From FEN-1099 sp964511015 (GTDB lineage Bacteria; Lernaellota; Lernaellaia; Lernaellales; Lernaellaceae): 64,000 nt of DNA. A program made the translations under genes and the position numbers. The notes beneath the pieces were generated by a model. It saw only the letters and a program-made list of their open reading frames with translations. It was not told where the DNA came from and did no database searches. This document shows, piece by piece, positions 1-7,923 of this stretch (its first letter is position 1; each line of letters begins with the position of its first letter). The stretch covers positions 62,001 through 126,000 of the forward strand of contig CAZEDX010000002.1 of NCBI GenBank assembly GCA_964511015.1, written 5' to 3'.

Positions 1-372
1 GCCAACTTCAATGCCGTAGCTGAAGCGCTTGCCTGCCTTCAGAATGGCTTCCACCACCTCCTTGCGGTGGTTGACCTTCATGGGAAATACGCCCAGATAG
101 CGGTTCTTGTATTTGAATTCACGGATCGCGCTGGTAAACGCCCAATGGAGTTGCTCTAGCCGATGCTCCAGGATCTGGGGGAAACGGAACAAGAACGGTG
201 GTGTGAGGCCTTTTTGCTGTACGGATTCCACCAATTCCGCCAAGTCGAGTTTCTGGTGGCCGTCAGCGTTAACGTCGACCTGCACGTGCCCGCGGTGATT
301 AATGGTGAAATAGCCAGCCCCCCACTTTTCGGGAAAATACACCTTCTCCGCGTATTTGGTTCGAACCGCCAT
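1..372 (-). CDS. speA: Biosynthetic arginine decarboxylase, N-terminal part (cut by window edge)
   Basis: The minus strand encodes 124 codons starting at ATG 372 and running off the window at base 1. A strong Shine-Dalgarno (GGAGGAG) lies about 10 bases before the ATG. The product resembles the N-terminus of the large PLP-dependent biosynthetic arginine decarboxylase (usually about 630-650 residues), which makes agmatine from arginine for polyamine synthesis. Recognisable pieces are WGAGYFTINHRGHV, the segment FLFRFPQILEHRL and GVFPMKVNHRKEVVE. In the last, MKVN carries the lysine expected to bind PLP (known of the family). The C-terminal part lies outside the window. It follows the PEGA-domain gene on the same strand after 48 bases, so the two may be cotranscribed. 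Confidence 0.88.
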   Translation of the reverse strand, partial: MAVRTKYAEKVYFPEKWGAGYFTINHRGHVQVDVNADGHQKLDLAELVESVQQKGLTPPFLFRFPQILEHRLEQLHWAFTSAIREFKYKNRYLGVFPMKVNHRKEVVEAILKAGKRFSYGIEVG

Positions 373-420
373 CTCGTCGTTCTCCTCCACCCAAGCGCGC
401 CGCACGGCGCGTCGCCTTAC

Positions 421-1530
421 TTACTCTGCATCAGGTAGCGAGTCAAACGGTCGTTCAATTCGCACTGTTCCGTCAAGAGGTACATCGACGATCAATAGCT
501 TTTTACGCCCCTGGGCATCAATCAGGTTTAGCAAGTGGTGTCCAGCCGGCACCGCGTCGTCGAAAGGAGTCTCGCCCGCGAGGCGGTCTTGGCGATAGAT
601 CTTACACGGACGACCGACGTCGATCACCAGCCGCCCGTTGAATTCGTAACGTTTGCGCCAGGTCTGATTGGCCGGCACTTCGATATCTTCGCGATGGTAG
701 ATACCAACTGTATCGTTCACCAATTCGAGCACATGGTGGCCAGGGGCCACGCCAATGCGATCCACCGGCGAATAACCGATCCATTCTCCGTCAAGTTTCA
801 CCCGAACGCGAGGCTGGCTAACCACATGCAAACCCGATCCGCCTCGCGACAGCGAAAATTCGATCATCCGTGGTTCGTCGGGCCGGAGGGTGATCACCTG
901 TTCGCTGGTCAAATAGCCTTCGAGTTCGGCTCGTACGTGCAACGGAACCCCGGCGTTCAAGCGCTTGACTTTGAGCGGGGTTATGCCGGCCAAACGAACA
1001 CCGTCGACATACACCTTGGCGCCGGGGGGCGTGGTTTCGATCGACACCTCGCCCGCCACCGCTGTAACATCCGCCGCCATAACAAAATACGGCATGTCAC
1101 CGGTACGTAGTCGGAACTGACGATATTGCCAGGTGAACTGCCGAACATGACCGTTGACCACGGTTACTTCGTCTAGGAACGACTGTGCCTGTCCTTCACG
1201 ATCCAGCGCATAGCCGTAACTAGCGTCATCTCGCTTGGTCACTTGGTAGGTACCGCGCAACACCGTGACCTGGTCTGGGTAGCGATCATAATCAGTGTCC
1301 AAATGCACGACCATCGTCCACGTATAGTCGATGGCGAAGTCGATGAATCCGGCTTCGTACCCATCATCGGTTTGCCGCCAGAAGGTGTAAGTGCCGTACA
1401 GCCGGTCCGGCGATACCGTCAGCTCCGGCGCGGCCTGCTCCAACGTCGGCGGAGGAGGCTCCTCCGCGGCCCACGACCAAGCCGCCATGAGACAACAAAC
1501 CAGCAGTAGCCAACGAGCCGTATTACGCAA
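421..1530 (-). CDS. Secreted PEGA-domain repeat protein
   Basis: A 369-residue protein. I place the start at TTG 1530 because GGAGG sits 7 bases upstream; the longer reading from 1560 has no ribosome site. Residues 1-21 form a signal peptide ending in WSWA before AEEPPPP. A unique N-terminal region (about 25-155) is followed by PEGA modules at roughly 160-225 (with TTPPGAKVYVDG) and 230-290, and a degenerate third at 295-360. PEGA modules are beta-rich extracytoplasmic domains often linked to surface layers or envelope signalling. No enzymatic motif is visible. Its role is unknown; the neighbour speA gives no clear functional link. Confidence 0.75.
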   Translation of the reverse strand: MRNTARWLLLVCCLMAAWSWAAEEPPPPTLEQAAPELTVSPDRLYGTYTFWRQTDDGYEAGFIDFAIDYTWTMVVHLDTDYDRYPDQVTVLRGTYQVTKRDDASYGYALDREGQAQSFLDEVTVVNGHVRQFTWQYRQFRLRTGDMPYFVMAADVTAVAGEVSIETTPPGAKVYVDGVRLAGITPLKVKRLNAGVPLHVRAELEGYLTSEQVITLRPDEPRMIEFSLSRGGSGLHVVSQPRVRVKLDGEWIGYSPVDRIGVAPGHHVLELVNDTVGIYHREDIEVPANQTWRKRYEFNGRLVIDVGRPCKIYRQDRLAGETPFDDAVPAGHHLLNLIDAQGRKKLLIVDVPLDGTVRIERPFDSLPDAE

Positions 1531-1891
1531 TGTGTTCCTCCGGTCAACAAGCGAGATCAATTAACGACGATTGGACGCGATTGTAAAGCCAGTTGCGTCG
1601 GCAACAACAACAAAAAAGTGATCCGTTGTAACAATTTGATTGCATCTGAAAACGGACGAATTATAATGCCCCACCGAAGAGAACATGCGGCAACACGTTC
1701 TCGCTCGATAATCCAAGCCAACTAAGGTTCGAAGGAAAATGGAAGAGAGCTTACCAGACCGACGACCGCAACAGGCTCGACGTAACACTGTACTTCATTG
1801 CTCGAACCCCAAAAAACCGATCTAGTTTGAACCAGATGCGATTCACCGACCGGCCGCCATTAAGAATTATCAGATCGCGGGGGATGTAGCG
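1531..1891. other. Divergent intergenic region upstream of PEGA and ATP-grasp genes
   Basis: This 361-base stretch separates two divergent genes and must carry both promoters. Short open frames occur on both strands, but none has a credible ribosome site or protein-like composition. It is more AT-rich than its surroundings, including a short A-run near 1611. One sigma-70-like site is listed separately. I see no riboswitch or repeat. Confidence 0.6.
1640..1667 (+). promoter_or_regulatory. Possible sigma-70-type promoter for the tandem ATP-grasp gene
   Basis: A perfect TATAAT lies at 1662-1667 with a weak TTGCAT 16 bases upstream at 1640-1645. If used, the transcript would start near 1674 and leave a leader of about 218 bases before the ATG at 1892. 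The poor -35 match makes this tentative. Confidence 0.3.
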
Positions 1892-3946
1892 ATGAGGATC
1901 GCCTTTACTTACAACCTGCAAGTCAACCAGGGCGAGGAAGAAGCTGAATTCGACCGCCTGGACACCGTGCGCGCGATCGCCGAGTCGTTGGAGCGATTGG
2001 GACACGAGGTCGAGCAGATCGAAGTCTCGGGACCGGCATCACGGTTGGTTGCCCGACTGGAAGCCCTCAATCCCGCCCTGATCTTCAACACGGCGGAAGG
2101 GCGCCATAGCCGTTACCGCGAAGCGTTCTACCCCGGTTTGTTCGAGCAACTGGGCTTGCCCTATACCGGCTCCGATGCGTACGTCTGTTCGCTCACGCTC
2201 GACAAGCACTTGACCAAACTCTTGCTTTCCACCCACGGCGTCCCAATGCCGGCGTGGCTGTTTATCGACGATCTGAAGAACTGGACATCCCCACAACTCA
2301 ACTTCCCGGTCATTATCAAACCCAACTTCGAAGGCAGTTCGAAGGGAATCGGGCAGGATTCGGTCATCGAAAATCCCGCCGACCTATTCGATCGAGTCAA
2401 AGCCCTGCTGGCGCGTTACCCTTCCGGGGTGATCATCGAGGAATACATTGACGGCCGCGACATTACCGTTTCCTTCCTCGAAAAAGGTCCGGGAAAAACC
2501 GGCGGTGTATTGCCGGCAGCGGAGTACATCATTGCTGCCGAAGCCATGAACGGCCGCAAGTACAACATCTATGACTTTTCCCTCAAACACCTAGCGCCCA
2601 ACACCGTCTCGGTCAAGGCGCCGGCCGACCTGACACCGGCTCAAGCCGATTTCCTCTGCAAGCTTTCGAAAAAAATCTACTGCCTGACAGGCGTGCGCGA
2701 CCTGGGCCGGGCGGACTACCGACTGACCCCTGATGGCCGCGTGTTTTTCATTGAAATCAATGCCCTTCCCAGCCTGGAACCAGGTGCCGGTATTTACGTG
2801 GCAGCGCAGCAGGTCGGCCTGAAGGAAATGGATTCCGTGCTCGATGCGATAATCCGCAGCGCGGCCGATCGGCAGAACGTGCCGATCGTCAAGAACCATC
2901 AACGAGCTCGCAGGAAGTCCACTTATCGGGTAGGACTGACCTACAACTTGAAACGGATCGTACCTAAGGACGCAGGGGACGACGACAGTGAAGCCGAATA
3001 CGATTCGCCTTCGACCGTCGAGGCGGTGGGCAACGCGATTGCTTCTTACGGTCATGAAGTCGTCTACCTCGAAGCAACGGCGGAACTGCCGGCGATCCTG
3101 GCTTCCACCCAGGTCGACTTCGTTTTCAACATCGCCGAAGGCATTCAGGGTCGCAACCGTGAAGCACAGATCCCGGCGATTCTCGAACTGCTGGGTGTGC
3201 CATATACCGGCTCTGACCCGGCAACCCTTTCAATCACTCTCGACAAGGCGTTATCTAAAACCATCCTGACCCAGGCCGGTATACCTAACGCCAAGTTTAC
3301 AATCATGCGCAGCGGCAAGGAACGGCTGCCCAAGTCGCTTTCCTACCCGGTCATTGTCAAACCGGTTGCTGAAGGAAGCTCCAAAGGTGTCGGCGCCCTG
3401 AGCGTCTGCGAGTCGGAAGAGCAACTACGCGATGTCGTGGGCCAGCTGGTCAGCAAGTATAAGCAACCCGCATTGGTCGAGGAGTTCCTATCAGGTCGGG
3501 AGTTTACCGTTGGCCTACTTGGCGGCACACGTCCCAAGGTGCTGCCGCCCATGGAGATCGTCTTCAACAACCCGACTTCGCAGTGGTCTGTGTATACTTT
3601 TGAACACAAGCTCAATTACAATGACGAAATTCGCTACGAAGTGCCAGCAAACGTCGAACCGCGCTTGGCGCGTGAGCTGGAACGCGTGGCCCGAGCGGCC
3701 TTCATCACACTAGGTTGTCGCGACGTGGCCCGTATCGATTTGCGTCTTAACCGCAACGGCAAAGTCTTCTTTATCGAATGCAATCCCCTGCCCGGCCTGA
3801 CGCCGGGTTGGTCCGATTTGTGTCTTATTTCGGAAAAGGCGGGAATGGACTATCGCACGCTGATCGGTGAAATCATGGCGCCCGCGATCCAACGTATGCG
3901 GGAGATGAAGAAGACTACACCACCTCCGACCAAGCTGGTCAGCTAG
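1892..3946 (+). CDS. Tandem-fused D-Ala-D-Ala ligase-like ATP-grasp protein
   Basis: A 684-residue protein made of two complete D-alanine-D-alanine-ligase-like ATP-grasp units (about 1-335 and 345-684). Each has an N-terminal pre-ATP-grasp domain (MRIAFTYNLQ and YRVGLTYNLK), an ATP lysine in KPNFEGSSKG (K143) or KPVAEGSSKG (K490), and the metal-binding E-x-N motif in EINALP (E288, N290) or ECNPLP (E629, N631). Both appear able to form acyl-phosphates. The classic Ddl signature HGxxGEDG is replaced by FNTAEG and FNIAEG, so the substrates probably differ from plain D-alanine. Family knowledge predicts ATP-dependent amide or peptide ligation in the cytoplasm. It converges on a GNAT gene with a 4-base stop overlap and faces another ATP-grasp gene. 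Substrate unknown. Confidence 0.8.
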   Translation: MRIAFTYNLQVNQGEEEAEFDRLDTVRAIAESLERLGHEVEQIEVSGPASRLVARLEALNPALIFNTAEGRHSRYREAFYPGLFEQLGLPYTGSDAYVCSLTLDKHLTKLLLSTHGVPMPAWLFIDDLKNWTSPQLNFPVIIKPNFEGSSKGIGQDSVIENPADLFDRVKALLARYPSGVIIEEYIDGRDITVSFLEKGPGKTGGVLPAAEYIIAAEAMNGRKYNIYDFSLKHLAPNTVSVKAPADLTPAQADFLCKLSKKIYCLTGVRDLGRADYRLTPDGRVFFIEINALPSLEPGAGIYVAAQQVGLKEMDSVLDAIIRSAADRQNVPIVKNHQRARRKSTYRVGLTYNLKRIVPKDAGDDDSEAEYDSPSTVEAVGNAIASYGHEVVYLEATAELPAILASTQVDFVFNIAEGIQGRNREAQIPAILELLGVPYTGSDPATLSITLDKALSKTILTQAGIPNAKFTIMRSGKERLPKSLSYPVIVKPVAEGSSKGVGALSVCESEEQLRDVVGQLVSKYKQPALVEEFLSGREFTVGLLGGTRPKVLPPMEIVFNNPTSQWSVYTFEHKLNYNDEIRYEVPANVEPRLARELERVARAAFITLGCRDVARIDLRLNRNGKVFFIECNPLPGLTPGWSDLCLISEKAGMDYRTLIGEIMAPAIQRMREMKKTTPPPTKLVS

Positions 3947-4434
3947 CCGTCTGCTTCAATCGTCTTGTAGTAAATTAGCAGGTCGTCGCCCGTTTTATAG
4001 AAATTCGGGATTCGTCCGGCCAGTTGAAATTTCTCTCGTTCATAAAAACGCAGAGTGCCGCCATAGCTTTCCTGAGTGGAAGTCTCAACACGAATGATCT
4101 GTCCGCCGCATAACCGCAGAGTCTCGCTCAAGGCCTCCAGAAACGCGTGCCCGACGCCCTGCCGGCGATGATTTACATCCACTGCCATCCAATACAAGTC
4201 GTATGTGTGTTCGGTCATCGGGGTCTTGCCATAACAAGCGTAGCCCCATAGGTCTTCGCCCTCCCCGTTGAAGCCCACGGCTACCAGACAACGGTAGCCG
4301 ACGGCCGGACGACGAATAGCATCGTCAATCAACTCGAGGGCAACCTGGCGTTCGGCATCGCTGAAGTTCTCGATGCGCTTCACCAGTTCGGTTAACGCTT
4401 TATGGTCGCGGGGCAAGACCGGCCGCAGATACAT
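3943..4434 (-). CDS. GNAT-family N-acyltransferase
   Basis: A 163-residue protein with ATG at 4434. The GNAT fold shows in the start MYLRPVLPRDHKAL and in motif A (VDVNHRRQGVGHAFLEAL), whose RRQGVG loop binds the pyrophosphate of acyl-CoA. Near the C-terminus, GGTLRFYEREKFQLAGR is the usual last helix. It would transfer an acyl group, usually acetyl, to an amine. It starts one base after the stop of the upstream ATP-grasp gene, so the two are surely one operon, and its stop overlaps the convergent tandem ATP-grasp gene. The context suggests it caps or modifies an amine or peptide made by the ligases; this is inference. Confidence 0.8.
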   Translation of the reverse strand: MYLRPVLPRDHKALTELVKRIENFSDAERQVALELIDDAIRRPAVGYRCLVAVGFNGEGEDLWGYACYGKTPMTEHTYDLYWMAVDVNHRRQGVGHAFLEALSETLRLCGGQIIRVETSTQESYGGTLRFYEREKFQLAGRIPNFYKTGDDLLIYYKTIEADG

Positions 4435-4435
4435 G

Positions 4436-5491
4436 CTACTCCTTCAACGACGCGTCTTCGGCGATCGCCGCAATCAGGTCCGGGTATTCCACCCCGACCG
4501 ACCGGGCGGCGATGGCCAAACCGGCCTCGCAATCGATATCTGGATTCGGATTGACGTCGATAATATGCGGCCGCCCTTCTTCGTTCAAGCGCATGTCAAC
4601 ACGTCCGTAGCTGACCCCGCCGATCGTCAAAAAGGCGGCAAAAGCCAAGCAGCGCACTTCGTTGTAGAGTTCCGGCGAAATGCGGTCTATCGCCGGACGC
4701 GACACTGCCGCATATTCGGGCGAGTTGGGCTGCCACTTGCAGTTATAGGTCACGATCTTTTCCAACCCAGGAGGGAATGGCGAGAAATCGATTTCCGTCG
4801 GCACCGCTTGACCGGTGATCGGATTAGGGAAGATGGCCACATTGATTTCCCGTCCCGGCAAATAGGCCTCGACTAAAATCGGCCCTCTGATGTGTTTACG
4901 CAGCCATGTGACGCGTTTGCGCAAGGCCGCGGGAGTGCGTACCACACTGTCTTGATCGATGCCGATCGACGCGTCTGTATGGGCCGGTTTAACGAACACC
5001 GGGAACTTCGTCCGCGCCATCAGTTCATCGGTCAATTCTTCCACACCATTGATCGCGAATCCGGCGGCGACCGGTAGGTGATGGGCCGCCAACAGCCGGC
5101 GCGTTAGTTCTTTACGGTGTGCCAGTCGCAACGCGGCCGGACCATTGCCCGTATAAGGAATGCGCAGTTGCTCGAGTAGAACGGCGAATTCCGGCTCCCG
5201 CGCCGGGTCGTTGCCTAGTGATTCGACGAGGTTGAAGACCAGCTTAACCTTCAGGTCGACCAACTGGCGCCGAATATCGTCCAAAGAATCGGCGACGTTG
5301 AGAATGTAGGGTTCCATGCCGCCCTCAGCGAGCACCGTCCCAATGGCCAACGCCGTGCGCGCTACTTCTTCCTCGGCTTCGCGCGAAGGCGGCGCGATGG
5401 CATCATCGGTCGTCGGTAACGTTAGGTAGTCCACATTGTGGATGACCGCTACACGATGTCCCTGAAGCTTTTTGTAACTGCTGCTCTTCAT
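4436..5491 (-). CDS. D-Ala-D-Ala ligase-like ATP-grasp protein (single unit)
   Basis: A 351-residue protein with ATG at 5491. A Rossmann-like N-terminal domain (HRVAVIHNVDYLTLP) is followed by an ATP-grasp region with KPAHTDASIGID, VEAYLPGREINVA and GRVDMRLNEEGRP, then DVNPNPDID. The metal-binding Glu of the E-x-N motif is Asp here. Length fits single Ddl-type enzymes (300-370). As in the tandem protein, the Ddl signature is altered (FNLVESLGNDPARE), so it is a paralogue rather than the housekeeping D-Ala-D-Ala ligase. It is transcribed with the GNAT gene one base downstream. Predicted role: ATP-dependent carboxylate-amine ligation of an unknown substrate. Confidence 0.78.
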   Translation of the reverse strand: MKSSSYKKLQGHRVAVIHNVDYLTLPTTDDAIAPPSREAEEEVARTALAIGTVLAEGGMEPYILNVADSLDDIRRQLVDLKVKLVFNLVESLGNDPAREPEFAVLLEQLRIPYTGNGPAALRLAHRKELTRRLLAAHHLPVAAGFAINGVEELTDELMARTKFPVFVKPAHTDASIGIDQDSVVRTPAALRKRVTWLRKHIRGPILVEAYLPGREINVAIFPNPITGQAVPTEIDFSPFPPGLEKIVTYNCKWQPNSPEYAAVSRPAIDRISPELYNEVRCLAFAAFLTIGGVSYGRVDMRLNEEGRPHIIDVNPNPDIDCEAGLAIAARSVGVEYPDLIAAIAEDASLKE

Positions 5492-5630
5492 GCCGTGGTC
5501 GGAATTGCCCCTCTACCCTTTTCTGCCGCCGTCGTGTGCTACCACAACAGCGTTGATTGCATGGTAGAGAAGTCGCAAACGGTGTCAAGCGATAACTGTC
5601 AACATCAACCGATTTCAGTCAGACCAAGGC

Positions 5631-6440
5631 TCACCGCTGGTCTGGGTGGTAGTACTTCATCGCTTCGGGGACCATTCGTATGATGTTGCGGATGCGCGCC
5701 TTGTCGGTCGGGTGCGTGCTAAGAAAGCCGAGCGCATCAGACGAGTGGTGAAGCTGGGCCATGTCTTTCCAGAGCCGAATCGCGCGGTGCGGATCGTAGC
5801 CGGCCATCGCCATGAAGATCAGTCCCAAGCGATCGGCTTCCGTCTCATGCAATCGACTGTACGGCAGCAAAAGACCGATTTCGGTGCCCAAACCGTAAGC
5901 CGCCAGGGCCAACACCTGCGTTTCGGACGGCCTTTCCGACAAAGCCACGGCCAACGCCACTCCGCCCATCTGCGCCAACAACAGTTGACTCATACGCTCG
6001 TTGGCGTGGTTGGCCACCGCATGGGCCACCTCGTGTCCGATCACAACAGCCATCGCGCCGGCATCCGAGGCAACCTCAAGCAAACCACTGTAGACTACCA
6101 CTTTGCCACCGGGCATACACCATGCATTCACCTGTTTGTCCCGCACGAGATTGAATTCCCATTGGTAGGTGCGTAAGCGATCCTCCATGCCCGCCCCACG
6201 AAGGTGGCGCTCGACCGCCCGGCTGACGTCCAGGCCGACTCGTTTGACCATCGCTGTATTCGCGGAGTCGTCGCTCAGTGGGTGACTTCGCAGGAAATCA
6301 CGGTACTGTTGTTGTGCCACATCGCGCAGTGAGCTATCAGACACGAGGTCCAATTGTGTCCGGCCGGTGATCGGCACCGTCTCGCAAGCCACGACGAATA
6401 GTAAAGCCACGAACAGAAAAGCCGTATGCCGCACTTTCAT
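5631..6440 (-). CDS. M48-family metalloprotease lipoprotein (LoiP/YcaL-like)
   Basis: A 269-residue protein; ATG 6440 follows GGGAGGGAACA. A lipoprotein signal ends in VVAC with Cys19, so it is probably anchored in a membrane facing the periplasm. The zinc site is HEVAH (136-140), with the third ligand Glu201 in ETEADRLG. After the lipobox, CETVPITGR matches the typical start of outer-membrane M48 peptidases such as LoiP. These degrade or check misfolded envelope proteins. The M23 hydrolase gene is divergent, 142 bases away, so the two may share a regulatory region. Confidence 0.85.
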   Translation of the reverse strand: MKVRHTAFLFVALLFVVACETVPITGRTQLDLVSDSSLRDVAQQQYRDFLRSHPLSDDSANTAMVKRVGLDVSRAVERHLRGAGMEDRLRTYQWEFNLVRDKQVNAWCMPGGKVVVYSGLLEVASDAGAMAVVIGHEVAHAVANHANERMSQLLLAQMGGVALAVALSERPSETQVLALAAYGLGTEIGLLLPYSRLHETEADRLGLIFMAMAGYDPHRAIRLWKDMAQLHHSSDALGFLSTHPTDKARIRNIIRMVPEAMKYYHPDQR

Positions 6441-6582
6441 TGTTCCCTCCCGAGCTCACCACTGTCCAACCTTCTCCAGATAGCAAAGTCCGCCGTCCGC
6501 TAACGGATGTCAAGTTGTCGTTCGGCCGGGCAACGACGTGAACAAAAAAGTTGTCTGGTCCGCGGGTTTCTGTTAGGTTCGC

Positions 6583-7923
6583 GTGGTGGGACTGCTGAAA
6601 AAAGACTTTCTGTTCATCCGGCCCCGCCGAAGAATTTTCCCGTACGCGCTGTGTCTTTTGGTTATCGCTCTGGCTGTCGGCGGCTGGTTCTATTTTGGCC
6701 GTGCACAGCAGCCTCGACCCCGGCCGGTCGCACAGTTCACACCGGTAGCGGCCACGCCGGCGGTTCCGCCGGGCAAACCGGTCGTCGGCGAAATCGAACC
6801 GGGACAGAATCTCATGCCGGCCCTCCAAGCCGTCGGCGTCACCGAAAACGACGCCAATGCGGCCATCGACTCGCTGAAAGCCGTCGAGTTCCCCTTCCGC
6901 AACATTCGACCCGGACAGAAGTTTACGGCTTTCGTGACCGAAGCCCAAACCCTGACCGCACTGGACTATGTGCTCGACCGGGCCCTGCGTTTCGAGGTCC
7001 GCACCCAGGCCGGCAAGTTCGTTGCCCGGCGGATCGAAGAGAAAACCACGTTGGCCGTTGAAACGATTGGCGCGCGAGTGAAGGATTGTGTGTACAACGC
7101 GATCCTGGAAGGCGGCGAAAGCGACGAATTGGCTTCCTTGGTGAGCAACCTGTTTGCCTGGGACATCGATTTCTCCACCGATCCACGCACCGGAGATTCA
7201 TTTCGGTTGGTGTTTGAAAAGAAGAGACTGGCCAACGGAGAAGGCTTGGGGTACGGCCGCTTGTTGGCCGGTGAATTTGACGGCGAACGCACCGGAAAGA
7301 AACAAGGGTTCTGGCTCGAGGTCGGCAACCCCGATTTCGACGGTTTCTACGATCAGAACGGTATGCAATTGCGCAAGACTTTCCTACGCGCGCCGCTCGA
7401 TACCATGCGCATCACCAGCCGGTTCGGCATGCGCCGCCATCCTATCCTTGGCCGGCGCATGATGCACAATGGGGTGGATTATGGCGCCCCTGCCGGCACG
7501 CCGGTCTGGGCCGTGGCGGATGGCACTGTCGTCTCCGCAGGCTATAACGGTGCGGCCGGGCGCATGGTTCGCATTCGTCACGACGGTGGCATCGAATCGA
7601 TGTATCTCCACCTGTCGCGCATCACGGTTCGAACCGGGCAACGAGTGCGGCAGCGGCAGTTGATCGGCCGCGTCGGAACGTCCGGGCGCTCCACCGGACC
7701 GCACCTGGACTTCCGCTTGACGCGCGGCGGGGCACACCTCAACCCGCAGACGATGAAGATGTATTCGCAGTCGAAAAAGCTGCCTGAGCAGTATCAAGCC
7801 CAGTTCCAACAGGTTATTGCGCGCTTACGGCCGCAACTGGATGCGGTTGCCCTACCGCCGGTGCCGCCGCCGACGGCGGAACCGTCCGATACAGATAAAG
7901 CCGACGCAACCCCAACCCCATGA
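6583..7923 (+). CDS. Membrane-anchored M23 murein endopeptidase (MepM/Csd3-like)
   Basis: A 446-residue protein starting at GTG 6583 (GTG 6586 is equally possible). A cytoplasmic basic stretch is followed by a membrane helix at about 20-36, a MepM/Csd3-type N-terminal region (70-270) and the LytM peptidase domain (270-395). Zinc-site residues are His295 and Asp299 in HNGVDYGAP. His343 in YLHL and His374 are the catalytic histidines. The usual H-x-H is HLDF here, so the zinc ligand His is replaced by Asp376. The tail after 425 is Pro/Thr/Asp-rich. Such enzymes cut peptidoglycan cross-links in the periplasm. Its 3' end overlaps the convergent glycosyltransferase gene by 110 bases. Confidence 0.85.
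   Translation: MVGLLKKDFLFIRPRRRIFPYALCLLVIALAVGGWFYFGRAQQPRPRPVAQFTPVAATPAVPPGKPVVGEIEPGQNLMPALQAVGVTENDANAAIDSLKAVEFPFRNIRPGQKFTAFVTEAQTLTALDYVLDRALRFEVRTQAGKFVARRIEEKTTLAVETIGARVKDCVYNAILEGGESDELASLVSNLFAWDIDFSTDPRTGDSFRLVFEKKRLANGEGLGYGRLLAGEFDGERTGKKQGFWLEVGNPDFDGFYDQNGMQLRKTFLRAPLDTMRITSRFGMRRHPILGRRMMHNGVDYGAPAGTPVWAVADGTVVSAGYNGAAGRMVRIRHDGGIESMYLHLSRITVRTGQRVRQRQLIGRVGTSGRSTGPHLDFRLTRGGAHLNPQTMKMYSQSKKLPEQYQAQFQQVIARLRPQLDAVALPPVPPPTAEPSDTDKADATPTP

Noticed and set aside
163..438. Plus-strand frames at the left edge
   Set aside because: The minus strand encodes the N-terminus of arginine decarboxylase with a strong ribosome site.
1561..2005. Small minus-strand frames in the 1531-1891 gap
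   Set aside because: No ribosome site, odd composition, and the second overlaps the start of the ATP-grasp gene.
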